Source: Verrucomicrobia bacterium UBA3841
Lineage (GTDB): Bacteria > Verrucomicrobiota > Kiritimatiellia > RFP12 > UBA1067
DNA: 36,570 nucleotides
Direction: 5' to 3'
Assembly (NCBI GenBank): GCA_002392765.1
Contig: DGHT01000025.1
Coordinates: forward strand, 1 to 36,570
In this document: piece by piece, positions 8,648 to 16,657 of the stretch
How positions within the stretch are numbered: the stretch's first letter is position 1
How the letters are laid out: each line of letters begins with the position of its first letter
Notes under the pieces: model-generated
The model's input: only the letters and a program-made list of their open reading frames with translations
Told to the model about the DNA's origin: nothing
Databases searched by the model: none
Translations under genes and position numbers: made by a program

Positions 8648-10210
8648 ATGGAAAAAGCGGCGACAGATATATACACGTTCGAGAACCTCCGGAATGGAGG
8701 TTATTCATACGTTGACAAGACGGCGATTCTGAAGGAACTTGCCGGCGATGTGCGCGGCAGGCAGTTCTTCATCGCGCGTCCGCGCAGGTTCGGGAAGTCT
8801 CTCGCCATATCGACGTTAAAGTGCCTCTTCGAGGGTAAGCGCGACCTCTTTAAGGGTCTTGCAATCGAACCGGAGTGGGATTGGTCGAAGAAATGGCCCG
8901 TCATCCACCTCGACATGGGCAGCGCCCAGAGTGAAAGCGTATCGGAACTCAAGGTCATATGGCGCAGCATGCTCTCGAACGAATGCGTGCGCAACGGCAT
9001 CGCGTTCAGAGACTCGGAAGTTCCATCCATAGCATTTTCAAACGTCATAAACGACCTTGCTGCCGAGTCCGACGACGGACAGGTTGTCGTCCTGATCGAC
9101 GAATACGACAAGCCGCTCCTCGGGCACCTGATGACGCCGCAGGCGACGGAGTTCAAGAACGCGCTAAAGGCTTTCTACTCCGTCCTGAAAACGCTGGAAG
9201 GGAAGCAGCGGTTCCTCTTCATAACGGGCGTGAGCAAGTTCTCGAAGGTGTCGATCTTCTCCGACCTCAACAACCTTAAGGACTACACGCTCGAATCGGT
9301 TGTGGCGACGCTCTTCGGCTATACGCACGACGAGGTGCGGCGGAATTTCCCGCAGAGCATCGCGGCGCTCGGCGCAAAGCTCGGCAAGTCGCCGGAGGAG
9401 ACCTTCAACGAGATTGTCAAGTGGTACGACGGCTACAGGTTTGCCGATGATGCCGAGCCAGTCATCAACCCCGTTTCGCTCGGCATGACGTTTGACACGA
9501 TGAGGTTCGGCAACTGGTGGTCGCTTACAGCCATGCCGACGTTCCTGATGGAGTTCTTCAAGGTGCGTCCGCTGGACGTCTCCGATCTTTCGGTTACGGA
9601 AGCGGATCTTGCCGCATACGAGCCCGAGCACATCAAACCCGTCACGCTTCTCTTCCAGACGGGCTATCTCACGATCAAGAGCTGCAGCCAGACCGGGGGA
9701 ATCTGGCGGTACGGCCTCAAATTCCCGAATATGGAGGTCGAGAATTCGTTCCTTGTCGATCTTTCGGCCTTGTACATCGGAACCGACAACTCTGGGTCGG
9801 CGAACATCGCGGCGAAAGTCGTAAACGCACTTCTCGCACGCGATCCCGAGGCTTTCGTCGAGGCGTTCCGCGAGTTCTTCGCGGCGATTCCGTACGATCT
9901 TACGAGCAAGCAGAACGAGCAGTCGTGGCAGGCTATAATGTACGTCGTCCTTCGCGTGATTGGCATCAACGTCGGCGGCGAGGTGCGGACGCACAAAGGG
10001 CGCATCGACCTCACGGTCGAGACCGCCACTGACGCGTACATCATCGAGGTGAAGCGCGATTCTACTGCGAAGAAGGCGATCGAGCAGATACAAGACAAAT
10101 CCTACACCGACCGCTTCCGTCCCTCCGGCAAGCCGATAACCTTGATCGGCATCGCGTTCTCCACCAAGCGCCGCACCGTCTCCGGCGTCAAGATCGTCAA
10201 GGACGCATAA
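8648..10210 (+). CDS. AAA-ATPase_like / PD-(D/E)XK nuclease-family protein
   Basis: 520 residues from ATG 8648. The reading frame is open back to a TTG at 8612, but that segment is the promoter. The N-terminal half is an AAA-ATPase_like domain (PF09820 type): YVDKT at 21-25, Walker A RPRRFGKS 44-51 and Walker B VVLIDEYD 147-154. The C-terminal part is a PDDEXK_9-type nuclease fold: Asp454 in GRIDLTV and E467-V-K469 in IIEVKR form the D...ExK signature. This two-domain family occurs in many copies in gut Bacteroidota, Clostridia and Verrucomicrobiota and behaves like a mobile or selfish gene, though its function is not established. Related intergenic repeat modules lie on both sides of it (8571 and 10221-10312). 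Confidence 0.85.
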   Translation: MEKAATDIYTFENLRNGGYSYVDKTAILKELAGDVRGRQFFIARPRRFGKSLAISTLKCLFEGKRDLFKGLAIEPEWDWSKKWPVIHLDMGSAQSESVSELKVIWRSMLSNECVRNGIAFRDSEVPSIAFSNVINDLAAESDDGQVVVLIDEYDKPLLGHLMTPQATEFKNALKAFYSVLKTLEGKQRFLFITGVSKFSKVSIFSDLNNLKDYTLESVVATLFGYTHDEVRRNFPQSIAALGAKLGKSPEETFNEIVKWYDGYRFADDAEPVINPVSLGMTFDTMRFGNWWSLTAMPTFLMEFFKVRPLDVSDLSVTEADLAAYEPEHIKPVTLLFQTGYLTIKSCSQTGGIWRYGLKFPNMEVENSFLVDLSALYIGTDNSGSANIAAKVVNALLARDPEAFVEAFREFFAAIPYDLTSKQNEQSWQAIMYVVLRVIGINVGGEVRTHKGRIDLTVETATDAYIIEVKRDSTAKKAIEQIQDKSYTDRFRPSGKPITLIGIAFSTKRRTVSGVKIVKDA

Positions 10211-10220
10211 CCGCAATTCC

Positions 10221-10312
10221 TCATTTTACACTTTACACTCTTCCCTGTTCCCCGTTCCCTCATCAAACGGGCGAGACGCCCGTTCCCCCAGTTCCCCTCT
10301 TCCCTCTTCCCG
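10221..10312. repeat. Modular repeat cluster: TTTACAC, TTCCC and GTTCCCCCAGTT modules
   Basis: From left to right: ATTTTACACTTTACAC (10223-10238), TTCCCTG/TTCCC tracts, a small palindrome around GGGCGAGACGCCC (10269-10281), GTTCCCCCAGTT (10282-10293) and CCTCTTCCCTCTTCCC (10296-10311). The TTTACAC module recurs as an inverted pair at 32490-32598. The TTCCC tract is the reverse complement of the GGGAA tract at 13254-13327. Almost all of this cluster is read as the C-terminal tail of endonuclease III on the minus strand. Confidence 0.65.
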
Positions 10313-11083
10313 CCGCCGGGACGGCATATCCCCCGAGCCGAAGGCGAGCCGCAACGAGGTGTCTACAGGGGTGACGTCCCGTCCGTCCAACTGGGGGAAC
10401 GGACGTCCCGTCCGTTTATGTTGACAAGGCGAGGGGGCGCACGGACAATAACGCGCGATCGGACATCCCGCGCATTTCGGTTTGACGGGCGCGCATCTAG
10501 TCTGGCCGAACGACACCAGATGGCTGTTCCATGTTTTCCAGTATTTGACGGGAAGGATTTTTCTGAGCGCCATCTCCGTCTCGAACGGCTTCGACGTTTT
10601 CACGATTCCAAGGCGGTTGCATATCCTGTGCACATGGACGTCGACGCAGATCGCCGGGAGCGAGAATCCGACCGCCACCGTGAGATTCGCCGTTTTCCTT
10701 CCGACGCCGGGCAGTTCGCACAGTTCCTCCACCGTTTTCGGAAGAACGCCGCCGAATTTCGATTCCAGAACTGCCGGAAGCTCCTTGAGATGGCGAGCCT
10801 TGTCCCTGTAGAACCCGACCGGGTAGATCGCTTTTGCGATTTCGCTCTCCTCGAGTCTGACGAGATCGGCGGGCGAGAAACGTCCGTCCGCCGCCTTCGC
10901 GAAAAGCCTGCGCACGGCGGCGGCTGTCACTGCGTCTTTCGTCCGGGATGACAGAATCGTCCCCACGAGTACGCAGAACGGGTCTTTCGTCTGCGCCTCT
11001 ATAAGTTCGATTATCGGGGCGGGGTGCGCTTTGAATTCGCGTTTGAGCGCGGCATCTACGGCTGCTATCGTTTTTGCGTCCAT
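10226..11083 (-). CDS. nth: Endonuclease III with a repeat-encoded C-terminal tail
   Basis: 285 residues against about 210-220 for the family. Base-excision-repair DNA glycosylase/AP lyase that removes oxidised pyrimidines. The helix-hairpin-helix reads LPGVGRKTAN with catalytic Lys130, and the catalytic Asp is D148 in VDVHVHR. The [4Fe-4S] cluster ligands C197, C204, C207 and C213 have the canonical C-x6-C-x2-C-x5-C spacing. The family normally ends just after the cluster. Here about 70 further residues (216-285) are Arg/Pro/Gly-rich and are the direct translation of repeat modules at 10226-10430, including the 61-bp repeat that recurs at 24415. The likely history is loss of the stop codon by repeat insertion. 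The gene is convergent with the AAA-ATPase_like gene and divergent from the ferredoxin gene. Confidence 0.9.
   Translation of the reverse strand: MDAKTIAAVDAALKREFKAHPAPIIELIEAQTKDPFCVLVGTILSSRTKDAVTAAAVRRLFAKAADGRFSPADLVRLEESEIAKAIYPVGFYRDKARHLKELPAVLESKFGGVLPKTVEELCELPGVGRKTANLTVAVGFSLPAICVDVHVHRICNRLGIVKTSKPFETEMALRKILPVKYWKTWNSHLVSFGQTRCAPVKPKCAGCPIARYCPCAPSPCQHKRTGRPFPQLDGRDVTPVDTSLRLAFGSGDMPSRRREEGRGELGERASRPFDEGTGNREECKV
10365..10425. repeat. 61-bp repeat, copy 1 (inside nth)
   Basis: It begins ACAGGGGTGACGTCCCGTCC and ends TTGACA. It matches 24415-24475 at 58 of 61 positions in the same orientation. Inside it GACGTCCCGTCCGT occurs twice, and ACGGACG-TCC-CGTCCGT can form a 7-bp hairpin. 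The core AACTGGGGGAAC lies at 10389-10400. Read on the minus strand it codes for part of the extra tail of endonuclease III. Confidence 0.85.
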
Positions 11084-11131
11084 TGCTGTTTAGCGTGCCT
11101 TTTTTGTTTCTTGATTGTCCGATTTGACAAC

Positions 11132-11143
11132 ATTATATCAAAA
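11132..11143 (-). promoter_or_regulatory. Promoter -10 region for nth (minus strand)
   Basis: On the minus strand this reads TTTTGATATAAT, identical to the -10 elements at 321, 11206 and 24602. It is about 50 bp upstream of the nth ATG (11083). No strong -35 is visible. It forms a divergent pair with the plus-strand copy at 11206-11217. Confidence 0.6.
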
Positions 11144-11205
11144 TTTCCCGAAATTTACCGTTTTCATGCTTCAGTGGATAATTTTTTTCGCACAGATTCC
11201 CGCCG

Positions 11206-11217
11206 TTTTGATATAAT
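11206..11217 (+). promoter_or_regulatory. Promoter -10 region for the oxidoreductase array
   Basis: TTTTGATATAAT with TATAAT at 11212-11217, 23 bp upstream of the ferredoxin ATG. The -35 is poor (best candidate TTCGCA at 11187-11192 with a 19-bp spacer), so recognition may rest on the extended -10. Confidence 0.65.
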
Positions 11218-11239
11218 ATTTGGTCAAAGGTTTCGAAAA

Positions 11240-11458
11240 ATGGTTATAGTAGACAAAGAAAACTGCAAGGGGTGCGGTCGATGCGTCGCCGCATGTCCAA
11301 GAAAATGCCTTCGCATCGGCGAAACGCTCAATGCAATGGGTATCAAGGCGGTCGAATACAAGGGCGAGGGATGCATTTCCTGCGGGATATGCTTCTACAA
11401 CTGCCCCGAGCCGTACGCATTGAAGGTCGAGAAGGGAACGGGAGGGGCGCAAAAATGA
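11240..11458 (+). CDS. vorD: 4Fe-4S ferredoxin subunit of 2-oxoacid:ferredoxin oxidoreductase (delta)
   Basis: 72 residues from the ATG at 11240, which follows AAAGG and the promoter; the open frame upstream is non-coding. Two clusters are obvious: CKGCGRCVAACP (residues 9-20) and CISCGICFYNCP. Each has the CxxCxxCxxxCP pattern that binds a [4Fe-4S] cluster. Such two-cluster proteins are the delta subunits of pyruvate, 2-ketoisovalerate or 2-oxoglutarate oxidoreductases and pass electrons from the TPP-bound intermediate to external ferredoxin. The stop overlaps the ATG of the alpha subunit, which fits a complex made in fixed proportion. Confidence 0.85.
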   Translation: MVIVDKENCKGCGRCVAACPRKCLRIGETLNAMGIKAVEYKGEGCISCGICFYNCPEPYALKVEKGTGGAQK

Positions 11459-12510
11459 CGAAGTTCGTGAAAAGCAACGAGGCTGTCGTGATGGGGGCCT
11501 TGTATGCGGGCTGCGACCTCTATTTCGGCTATCCGATAACTCCGGCCAGCGAAATTGCGCACGGCGCGGCGAAATGGTTTCCCATGCTCGGCAGGACGTT
11601 CGTCCAGGCCGAATGCGAAACGGCCAGCATAAACATGATGTTCGGAGCCGCCGGAGCGGGCAAGCTCTGCATGACGGCCACAAGCGGTCCGGGATTCTCT
11701 CTGATGCAGGAGGGGCTTTCGTATCTCGCCGGCGCCGAACTGCCCGCCGTGGTGGTTGACGTGAACCGCGCGGGGCCTGGACTCGGCAACGTCTATCCCG
11801 AGCAGTCAGACTATACGCCGGCGGTAAAGGGCGGCGGACACGGTTCGTACCAGACTTTCACCCTTGCCCCGGCCAGCGCGCAGGAAATGTTCGATCTCAC
11901 GATGAAGGCGTTCGAGATGGCGGCAAAATGGCGCACTCCGGCCGTCGTTTTCGCCGACGGTCTGCAAGGCCAGATGATGGAGACTGTGCGCCTTCCCGAA
12001 CGCGAAATGCCGCGTCCCGACTTCAGTTCGTGGGCCGCGCAGGGCGAGCCTGCGACGAGGCGGAATCTAGTCAAGTCGATATACCTCGACGCCGCGCAGC
12101 AGTACGAATTCAATCTCAGTCTCCAGGAGAAGTATTCCAGAATGGCGGCCGACGCGATGTCGGAATCGTACATGACGGCCGACGCCGACATTCTCTTCGT
12201 CGCGTTCGGCATTTCGAGCCGCATAGCGCGCACGGCCGCGGAAGAACTGCGCAGGGAAGGCGTAAAGGCCGGACTTTTCCGTCCGGTCACGCTCAATCCG
12301 TTCCCGCGCGACGCGCTGGCCGCCGCAGCGAAGGGCCGCAAGGTGATCACGATAGAGCTGGACGCCGGGCAGTTCGCGGACGACACGAGGCTCAATCTCG
12401 CGAGAGCCGGGCTGGGGGCGGAAGCTGCCGGCGTCAAGATGGTCAACAGGATGGGCGGCGTGCTCGTGACGGTCGAGGAGGCGGTCGCTGCGGCGAAGGA
12501 GGTCGTGTGA
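11455..12510 (+). CDS. vorB: 2-oxoacid:ferredoxin oxidoreductase alpha subunit (VorB-like)
   Basis: 351 residues from the ATG that overlaps the ferredoxin stop. Family landmarks are GYPITPASE near the N-terminus, QAECETASINM, SGPGFSLMQEG, the stretch GPGLGNVYPEQSDY, GGGHG and DGLQGQMME. Bacterial VorB (3-methyl-2-oxobutanoate:ferredoxin oxidoreductase) is the closest type I recognise, with KorA (2-oxoglutarate) the alternative. The enzyme oxidatively decarboxylates a 2-oxoacid to acyl-CoA while reducing ferredoxin, or runs in reverse for carboxylation in anaerobes. It pairs with the fused beta-gamma subunit that follows with a one-base overlap. Confidence 0.85.
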   Translation: MTKFVKSNEAVVMGALYAGCDLYFGYPITPASEIAHGAAKWFPMLGRTFVQAECETASINMMFGAAGAGKLCMTATSGPGFSLMQEGLSYLAGAELPAVVVDVNRAGPGLGNVYPEQSDYTPAVKGGGHGSYQTFTLAPASAQEMFDLTMKAFEMAAKWRTPAVVFADGLQGQMMETVRLPEREMPRPDFSSWAAQGEPATRRNLVKSIYLDAAQQYEFNLSLQEKYSRMAADAMSESYMTADADILFVAFGISSRIARTAAEELRREGVKAGLFRPVTLNPFPRDALAAAAKGRKVITIELDAGQFADDTRLNLARAGLGAEAAGVKMVNRMGGVLVTVEEAVAAAKEVV

Positions 12511-13964
12511 TGGCGGAGATATGTCAGAGGGGCATGTACAAAACCTTCCCGAGAAGCGGGAAGAACACGAGCTTTACGCACTACTGCCCCGGGTGCGGAC
12601 ACGGAATAATCAACAAGCTGATCGCCGAGGCGTGCGAGGAACTGGGGCTTCAGGACAGGACGATCTTCGTAGACCCGGTGGGCTGCGGCGTTTTCACATA
12701 CTACTACTGGGATGCCGCGCACATATCCGCCGCCCACGGACGCGCAAGCGCCGTCGCTACGGGCGCCTGCCGCGCGCGGCCCGACGCCGTCACCATCGCC
12801 TACCAGGGCGACGGCGACCTTGGCGCGATCGGATTCAACAACGCTTTCCAGGCGGCGTCGCGCGGCGAAAACTTCGGCTGTATTTTCGTCAACAACTCGC
12901 TTTACGGAATGACCGGCGGACAGATGGCTCCGACCACGCTCGAAGGCGAGACTACGACCACGACGCCGTTCGGACGCGATCCTTCGCTCACAGGCCACCC
13001 GTTGCACGTCTGCGAGGTGTTCGCGCAGTTGAAGGCGCCGGTCTACATCGCCCGCGTTTCAGTCGCCGACACGAAGCGCATAATGCAGGCGAAGCAGGCG
13101 ATCCGCAAAGTGTTCGAGATCCAGCGCGACAGGAAGGGGTACGCGCTTCTGGAGATTCTCGCGCCGTGCCCGACGAACTTCAAGATGAACGCGCTCGACG
13201 CGGCGGCGTTCTGCATCAACGAGATGGAGCGCGAGTTCCCGCTCGGAGTGTTCAGGGAAGAGGGAAGAGGGATGGGGGAAGAGGAAAGAGGGAAGGGGGA
13301 AGAGGAAAGAGGGAAGGGGGAAGAGGCGTCGGTCCTGTCTTTGCGTCCCGTACCCCATGCTGCGAGCTGCCACGATCTCTTTCTCGAAAAGGACGCGGCT
13401 CCGGCGGCCGTCGACGATCCCTCGTTCCCCGAGCGGCGTTTCAAGTTCGCCGGCTACGGCGGACAGGGCATTCTCTCGCTCGGCCTTTGCATCGCCGAGG
13501 CCGCGCGCCTCGAGCGACGCCACACGCTGTGGTTCCCGAGCTACGGTCCCGAGCAGCGCGGCGGCAGCGCCAACTGCTCCGTCGTCGTCTCGGGCACTCC
13601 CATCGGCTCGCCCGCGGTAGAACACCCCGACGTTCTCGTCTGCATGAACCAGCCTGCGTACGAACGCTTCGCCGGCGATGTGAAAAAGGGCGGGATCGTC
13701 ATAGTCGACGAAACCGTGCCTGTAGAAACCCGGCCCCCCGAAGGCGTGAGGCTCGTGCGCTGGCCGGCGATACGGATGGCCGAGGAGTTCGGCGTCCCGA
13801 AGGCTGCGAACACGATGATGCTCGCCGCGCTGAAGAAGCTCGAATGCACCGGGCTTTCCGACGGCAGCCTCGAAAAGTCGCTTGTCGCAAGTTTCAAAAA
13901 GAAGCCTGCGCTGGGGGAGAAAAACCGGGAACTTCTCAGGAAGGCCGAGCAGACGGAATTTTAA
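12510..13964 (+). CDS. Fused beta-gamma subunit of 2-oxoacid:ferredoxin oxidoreductase
   Basis: 484 residues. ATG 12510 shares one base with the alpha stop, and AAGGAGG lies upstream. Residues 1-248 are the TPP-binding beta subunit: CPGCGHG (26-32), DPVGCG and the TPP motif GDGDLGAIG (100-108) ending in NNSLYGMTGGQMAP. Residues ~309-480 are the gamma subunit: FAGYGGQGILSLG (313-325), YGPEQRGGSANC and KAANTMMLAALKK. These are normally separate genes. They are joined by a low-complexity stretch (about 249-275) of Glu/Gly/Arg/Lys encoded by a 21-bp purine tandem repeat, followed by about 30 nondescript residues. The fusion leaves one continuous frame, with both domains complete. Confidence 0.9.
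   Translation: MAEICQRGMYKTFPRSGKNTSFTHYCPGCGHGIINKLIAEACEELGLQDRTIFVDPVGCGVFTYYYWDAAHISAAHGRASAVATGACRARPDAVTIAYQGDGDLGAIGFNNAFQAASRGENFGCIFVNNSLYGMTGGQMAPTTLEGETTTTTPFGRDPSLTGHPLHVCEVFAQLKAPVYIARVSVADTKRIMQAKQAIRKVFEIQRDRKGYALLEILAPCPTNFKMNALDAAAFCINEMEREFPLGVFREEGRGMGEEERGKGEEERGKGEEASVLSLRPVPHAASCHDLFLEKDAAPAAVDDPSFPERRFKFAGYGGQGILSLGLCIAEAARLERRHTLWFPSYGPEQRGGSANCSVVVSGTPIGSPAVEHPDVLVCMNQPAYERFAGDVKKGGIVIVDETVPVETRPPEGVRLVRWPAIRMAEEFGVPKAANTMMLAALKKLECTGLSDGSLEKSLVASFKKKPALGEKNRELLRKAEQTEF
13254..13327. repeat. Purine (GGGAAGA) tandem repeat encoding the beta-gamma linker
   Basis: A near-pure A/G tract. A 21-bp unit starting GGGGGAAGAGGAAAG is repeated about 2.4 times, preceded by GGGAAGAGGGAAGAGGG, which is the reverse complement of the intergenic tract at 10296-10311. 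It is in frame in the fused oxidoreductase gene. Confidence 0.75.
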
Positions 13965-13999
13965 AAAAAACAACACAACAACTACGGAGAAAACAAAAC

Positions 14000-14404
14000 A
14001 TGGCAGCCATATACGAATATACGGGCGTTGTCGAGAAAGTCATGCCCGTGCAGACTTTCTCGAGCGGATTCATGAAGCGCGATCTCGTGCTGACGGACGA
14101 TGTCGGACAGGAAGGCCGCTGGCCGAACCACATCGCATTCACTTTCAAGAAGGAGGCGACCGCGCTTCTCGAAAACGTCCGCGAGGGGCAGAGGGCGAAA
14201 GTGCGCTTCGCGATAGACGGACGCGAGTGGACGAATCCGCAGGGGCAGGTCAAGTATTTCACCGACCTGACCGGACTCAAGCTTGAAGTCCTCGCGGCCG
14301 ACGGACAGGCCGCCGCGTCCTCCGCGACGGCCGCAGCGGTTCCTCCGCCTCCGCCCGCGCCGCCGGCCATGGATGTCGGCGAGCTCGACGATATGCCGTT
14401 CTGA
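14000..14404 (+). CDS. DUF3127-domain protein with SSB-like acidic tip
   Basis: 134 residues. The ATG follows ACGGAGA. Residues 1-96 form a small beta-rich domain of DUF3127 type, predicted to resemble an OB fold (it opens YTGVVEKV and has GREWTNPQGQVKYFTDL). An Ala/Pro linker follows, then the C-terminus GELDDMPF. That ending resembles the DDDIPF tip by which single-stranded DNA-binding protein recruits partners, so a role in DNA metabolism is plausible but unproven. It lies 35 bp after the oxidoreductase gene, across an A-rich spacer, and 13 bp before prmC. Confidence 0.75.
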   Translation: MAAIYEYTGVVEKVMPVQTFSSGFMKRDLVLTDDVGQEGRWPNHIAFTFKKEATALLENVREGQRAKVRFAIDGREWTNPQGQVKYFTDLTGLKLEVLAADGQAAASSATAAAVPPPPPAPPAMDVGELDDMPF

Positions 14405-14417
14405 CGCGCCGCCGCAG

Positions 14418-15281
14418 ATGATCTGGCGCGAAACGGTTTCCAAGACGGCGGATTTCCTCGGCGCGAAAGGCGTCGAAGATCCGCTGGTGGCGGCGGAAGA
14501 GCTCGCCGCCCGTCTTCTTGCGTGCAAAAGGGGCGCGCTGGCGCCGCGTCTCGACTCGGAGGCATCGGAAAGGCATCTCGAGGCCATGCGCCGCGCCGTG
14601 AAGCGTCTGCTGGCGCACGAGCCGCTCCAGTACGTTCTCGGAGAGTGGGATTTCCGCAAGCTCACGCTCAAGTGCGACAGGCGTGCGTTGATCCCGAGAC
14701 CGGAGACGGAAGGTTTGGTGTCGACAGTCCTCGACTGGCTGAAGAAGCGCGAGCAGGACACGCCTCCTTTCATAGTCGACGTAGGCACCGGGACGGGGGC
14801 GATAATCCTGTCGCTCGCGGCGGAGTTCCCCGGCGAAGCGGCGTTTCTGGGAACGGACGTCAGCGAGGACGCGATTTCCCTCGCGGCGGAAAACGCGGCA
14901 AAGACCGGCCTTGCCGGACGCGTCGCGTTCGAGGTCATGGACGGCCTCGACGATTTCGACGAGCCTTGCGTGGTCGATGCGCTCGTATCCAATCCTCCGT
15001 ACATTGAAAGCGCGGCGATTCAGTCGCTCGATCCGAAAGTGCGCGACTATGAACCGCGTCTGGCGCTCGACGGCGGGATTTCTGGGCTCGACTTCTACGA
15101 CAGGTATCTTTCCGACGCGCTGAACGTCCTCAAGCCGGGCGGACGCGTGTTTTTCGAAATCGGGGAAACCCAGGGCGGAGCCGTTGCGAAACTCATGGAG
15201 TCGTACGGCTTTTCGGGAATCAAGGTTGAAAAGGATCTAGCCGGGCGCGACAGGTACGCGTCGGCCTCGCTGGAAGAATGA
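14418..15281 (+). CDS. prmC: Peptide chain release factor glutamine methyltransferase
   Basis: 287 residues from ATG 14418. The longer open frame overlaps the DUF3127 gene. PrmC/HemK methylates the Gln of the GGQ motif in RF1/RF2. Visible features are the N-terminal helical domain with PLQYVLGEWDF, the SAM-binding motif DVGTGTGAI and the substrate-binding NPPY at 192-195. Length and motif order are as usual. HisH starts one base after its stop. Confidence 0.93.
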   Translation: MIWRETVSKTADFLGAKGVEDPLVAAEELAARLLACKRGALAPRLDSEASERHLEAMRRAVKRLLAHEPLQYVLGEWDFRKLTLKCDRRALIPRPETEGLVSTVLDWLKKREQDTPPFIVDVGTGTGAIILSLAAEFPGEAAFLGTDVSEDAISLAAENAAKTGLAGRVAFEVMDGLDDFDEPCVVDALVSNPPYIESAAIQSLDPKVRDYEPRLALDGGISGLDFYDRYLSDALNVLKPGGRVFFEIGETQGGAVAKLMESYGFSGIKVEKDLAGRDRYASASLEE

Positions 15282-15282
15282 A

Positions 15283-15849
15283 ATGATTGCGATAGTCGAT
15301 TACAAAGCAGGAAACCTCACGAGCGTGCGCCTCGCGTTCGAGGCCGTGGGCGCGGAGGTGCGCGTGACGCGCGACCCGTCGGCAGTCTTGTCGGCCGACA
15401 AAGTCGTTTTCCCGGGTGTGGGCGCCGCCGGCAGCGCGATGGCCAATCTGAAAAGCATGGGGCTCGAGGACGCGGTGCGTTCGTCGGCTCTTTCCGGCAG
15501 GCCGTTCCTCGGCATCTGCCTCGGGATGCAGATACTTTTCGAGCGTTCCGAAGAGGACGGCGGGGTCGATACGCTGGGCATACTTCCGGGGACCGTGAAA
15601 AAATTCCCCGAGGTTCCAGGCTGCAAAATCCCGCACATGGGATGGAACCAGGTGAACGGTTCGACAGAATACTATTTCGTCCACAGCTACTACGCCGGAT
15701 TGTGCGAATGGACGGACGGCGTGACGGAATACGCGGGCGTGAAGTTCACGAGCGCGGCGAAGAAAGGGGCGCTGAGGGCGTACCAGTTCCATCCGGAGAA
15801 ATCCGGGCCCGCAGGGTTGAGACTTGTCAGGGAGTTCGCGGAATGCTGA
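15283..15849 (+). CDS. hisH: Imidazole glycerol phosphate synthase, glutaminase subunit
   Basis: 188 residues. Class I glutamine amidotransferase that feeds ammonia to HisF. The nucleophile Cys lies in GICLGMQ and the His-Glu pair in HPEKSG; MGWN and the FVHSYY motif are also present. It overlaps hisF by 7 bp. No other his gene is nearby, so this could be the histidine pathway pair or a paralogous HisH/HisF pair of surface-polysaccharide type; the sequence alone does not decide. Confidence 0.92.
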   Translation: MIAIVDYKAGNLTSVRLAFEAVGAEVRVTRDPSAVLSADKVVFPGVGAAGSAMANLKSMGLEDAVRSSALSGRPFLGICLGMQILFERSEEDGGVDTLGILPGTVKKFPEVPGCKIPHMGWNQVNGSTEYYFVHSYYAGLCEWTDGVTEYAGVKFTSAAKKGALRAYQFHPEKSGPAGLRLVREFAEC

Positions 15850-16619
15850 CGAAAAGGGTGATACCGTGCCTCGACGTGCGCAACGGGCGCGTCACCAAGG
15901 GCGTCAAGTTCAAGAACAACGTCGATCTGGGCGATCCCGTCGAGATGGCCGTCGGGTATTCCGGAGGCGGGGCCGACGAGCTCGTATTCTACGACATCAC
16001 CGCATCGGCGGAACACCGTCCGATAGACATCGGAATGGTGGAAGCGGTCGCAAAGGCGATCAGGATCCCTTTCGCGGTCGGAGGCGGGATTTCGTGCGCG
16101 GCCGACATGGAAAGGGTGCTGCTGGCGGGAGCGGAAAAGATATCGGTGAACTCCCTTGCTGTGCGCAATCCCGCGATCGTGTCCGAGGGGGCGAAGGCGT
16201 TCGGCAGCCAGTGCATAGTGCTCGGCATGGATCCGGTGAAAAGCGCGAATAGGTCGTGCCCCTGCGGGTACGAGGTGACGGTCCGCGGATTCAGGGAGTT
16301 CACGGGAATCGACGCGCTCGAGTGGGCGAAAAGGGCGGTCGGCCTCGGCGCCGGCGAGATAGTGGTCAATTCCGTCGACGCCGACGGCACCAGGGCGGGA
16401 TACGAACTCGAAATCACGCGCATGATATCGGACGCGGTGGGCGTGCCCGTCATAGCATCGGGCGGAGCCGGATGCCCCGCGCATCTCGTGGAGGCGTTCC
16501 AGTCCGCGCACGCGGACGCGGCGATCGTCGCCGGCATAATCCATTCCGGGGAATGGACCATAGCGGACATAAAATCCGCCATGGCGCAGGCCGGCGTGCC
16601 GACGAGACTTCACTACTGA
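15843..16619 (+). CDS. hisF: Imidazole glycerol phosphate synthase, cyclase subunit
   Basis: 258 residues, a (beta/alpha)8 barrel. The catalytic aspartates are in PCLDV (N-terminus) and LGMD (middle). The phosphate-binding segments VGGGI and ASGGAG and the family motif VDADGT are present. It converts PRFAR plus ammonia into IGP and AICAR. The start is the ATG that overlaps the hisH stop. Confidence 0.93.
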   Translation: MLTKRVIPCLDVRNGRVTKGVKFKNNVDLGDPVEMAVGYSGGGADELVFYDITASAEHRPIDIGMVEAVAKAIRIPFAVGGGISCAADMERVLLAGAEKISVNSLAVRNPAIVSEGAKAFGSQCIVLGMDPVKSANRSCPCGYEVTVRGFREFTGIDALEWAKRAVGLGAGEIVVNSVDADGTRAGYELEITRMISDAVGVPVIASGGAGCPAHLVEAFQSAHADAAIVAGIIHSGEWTIADIKSAMAQAGVPTRLHY

Positions 16620-16657
16620 ACCCCGTCCCCGGCGGGCATTTAAACGGACGGATTGAA

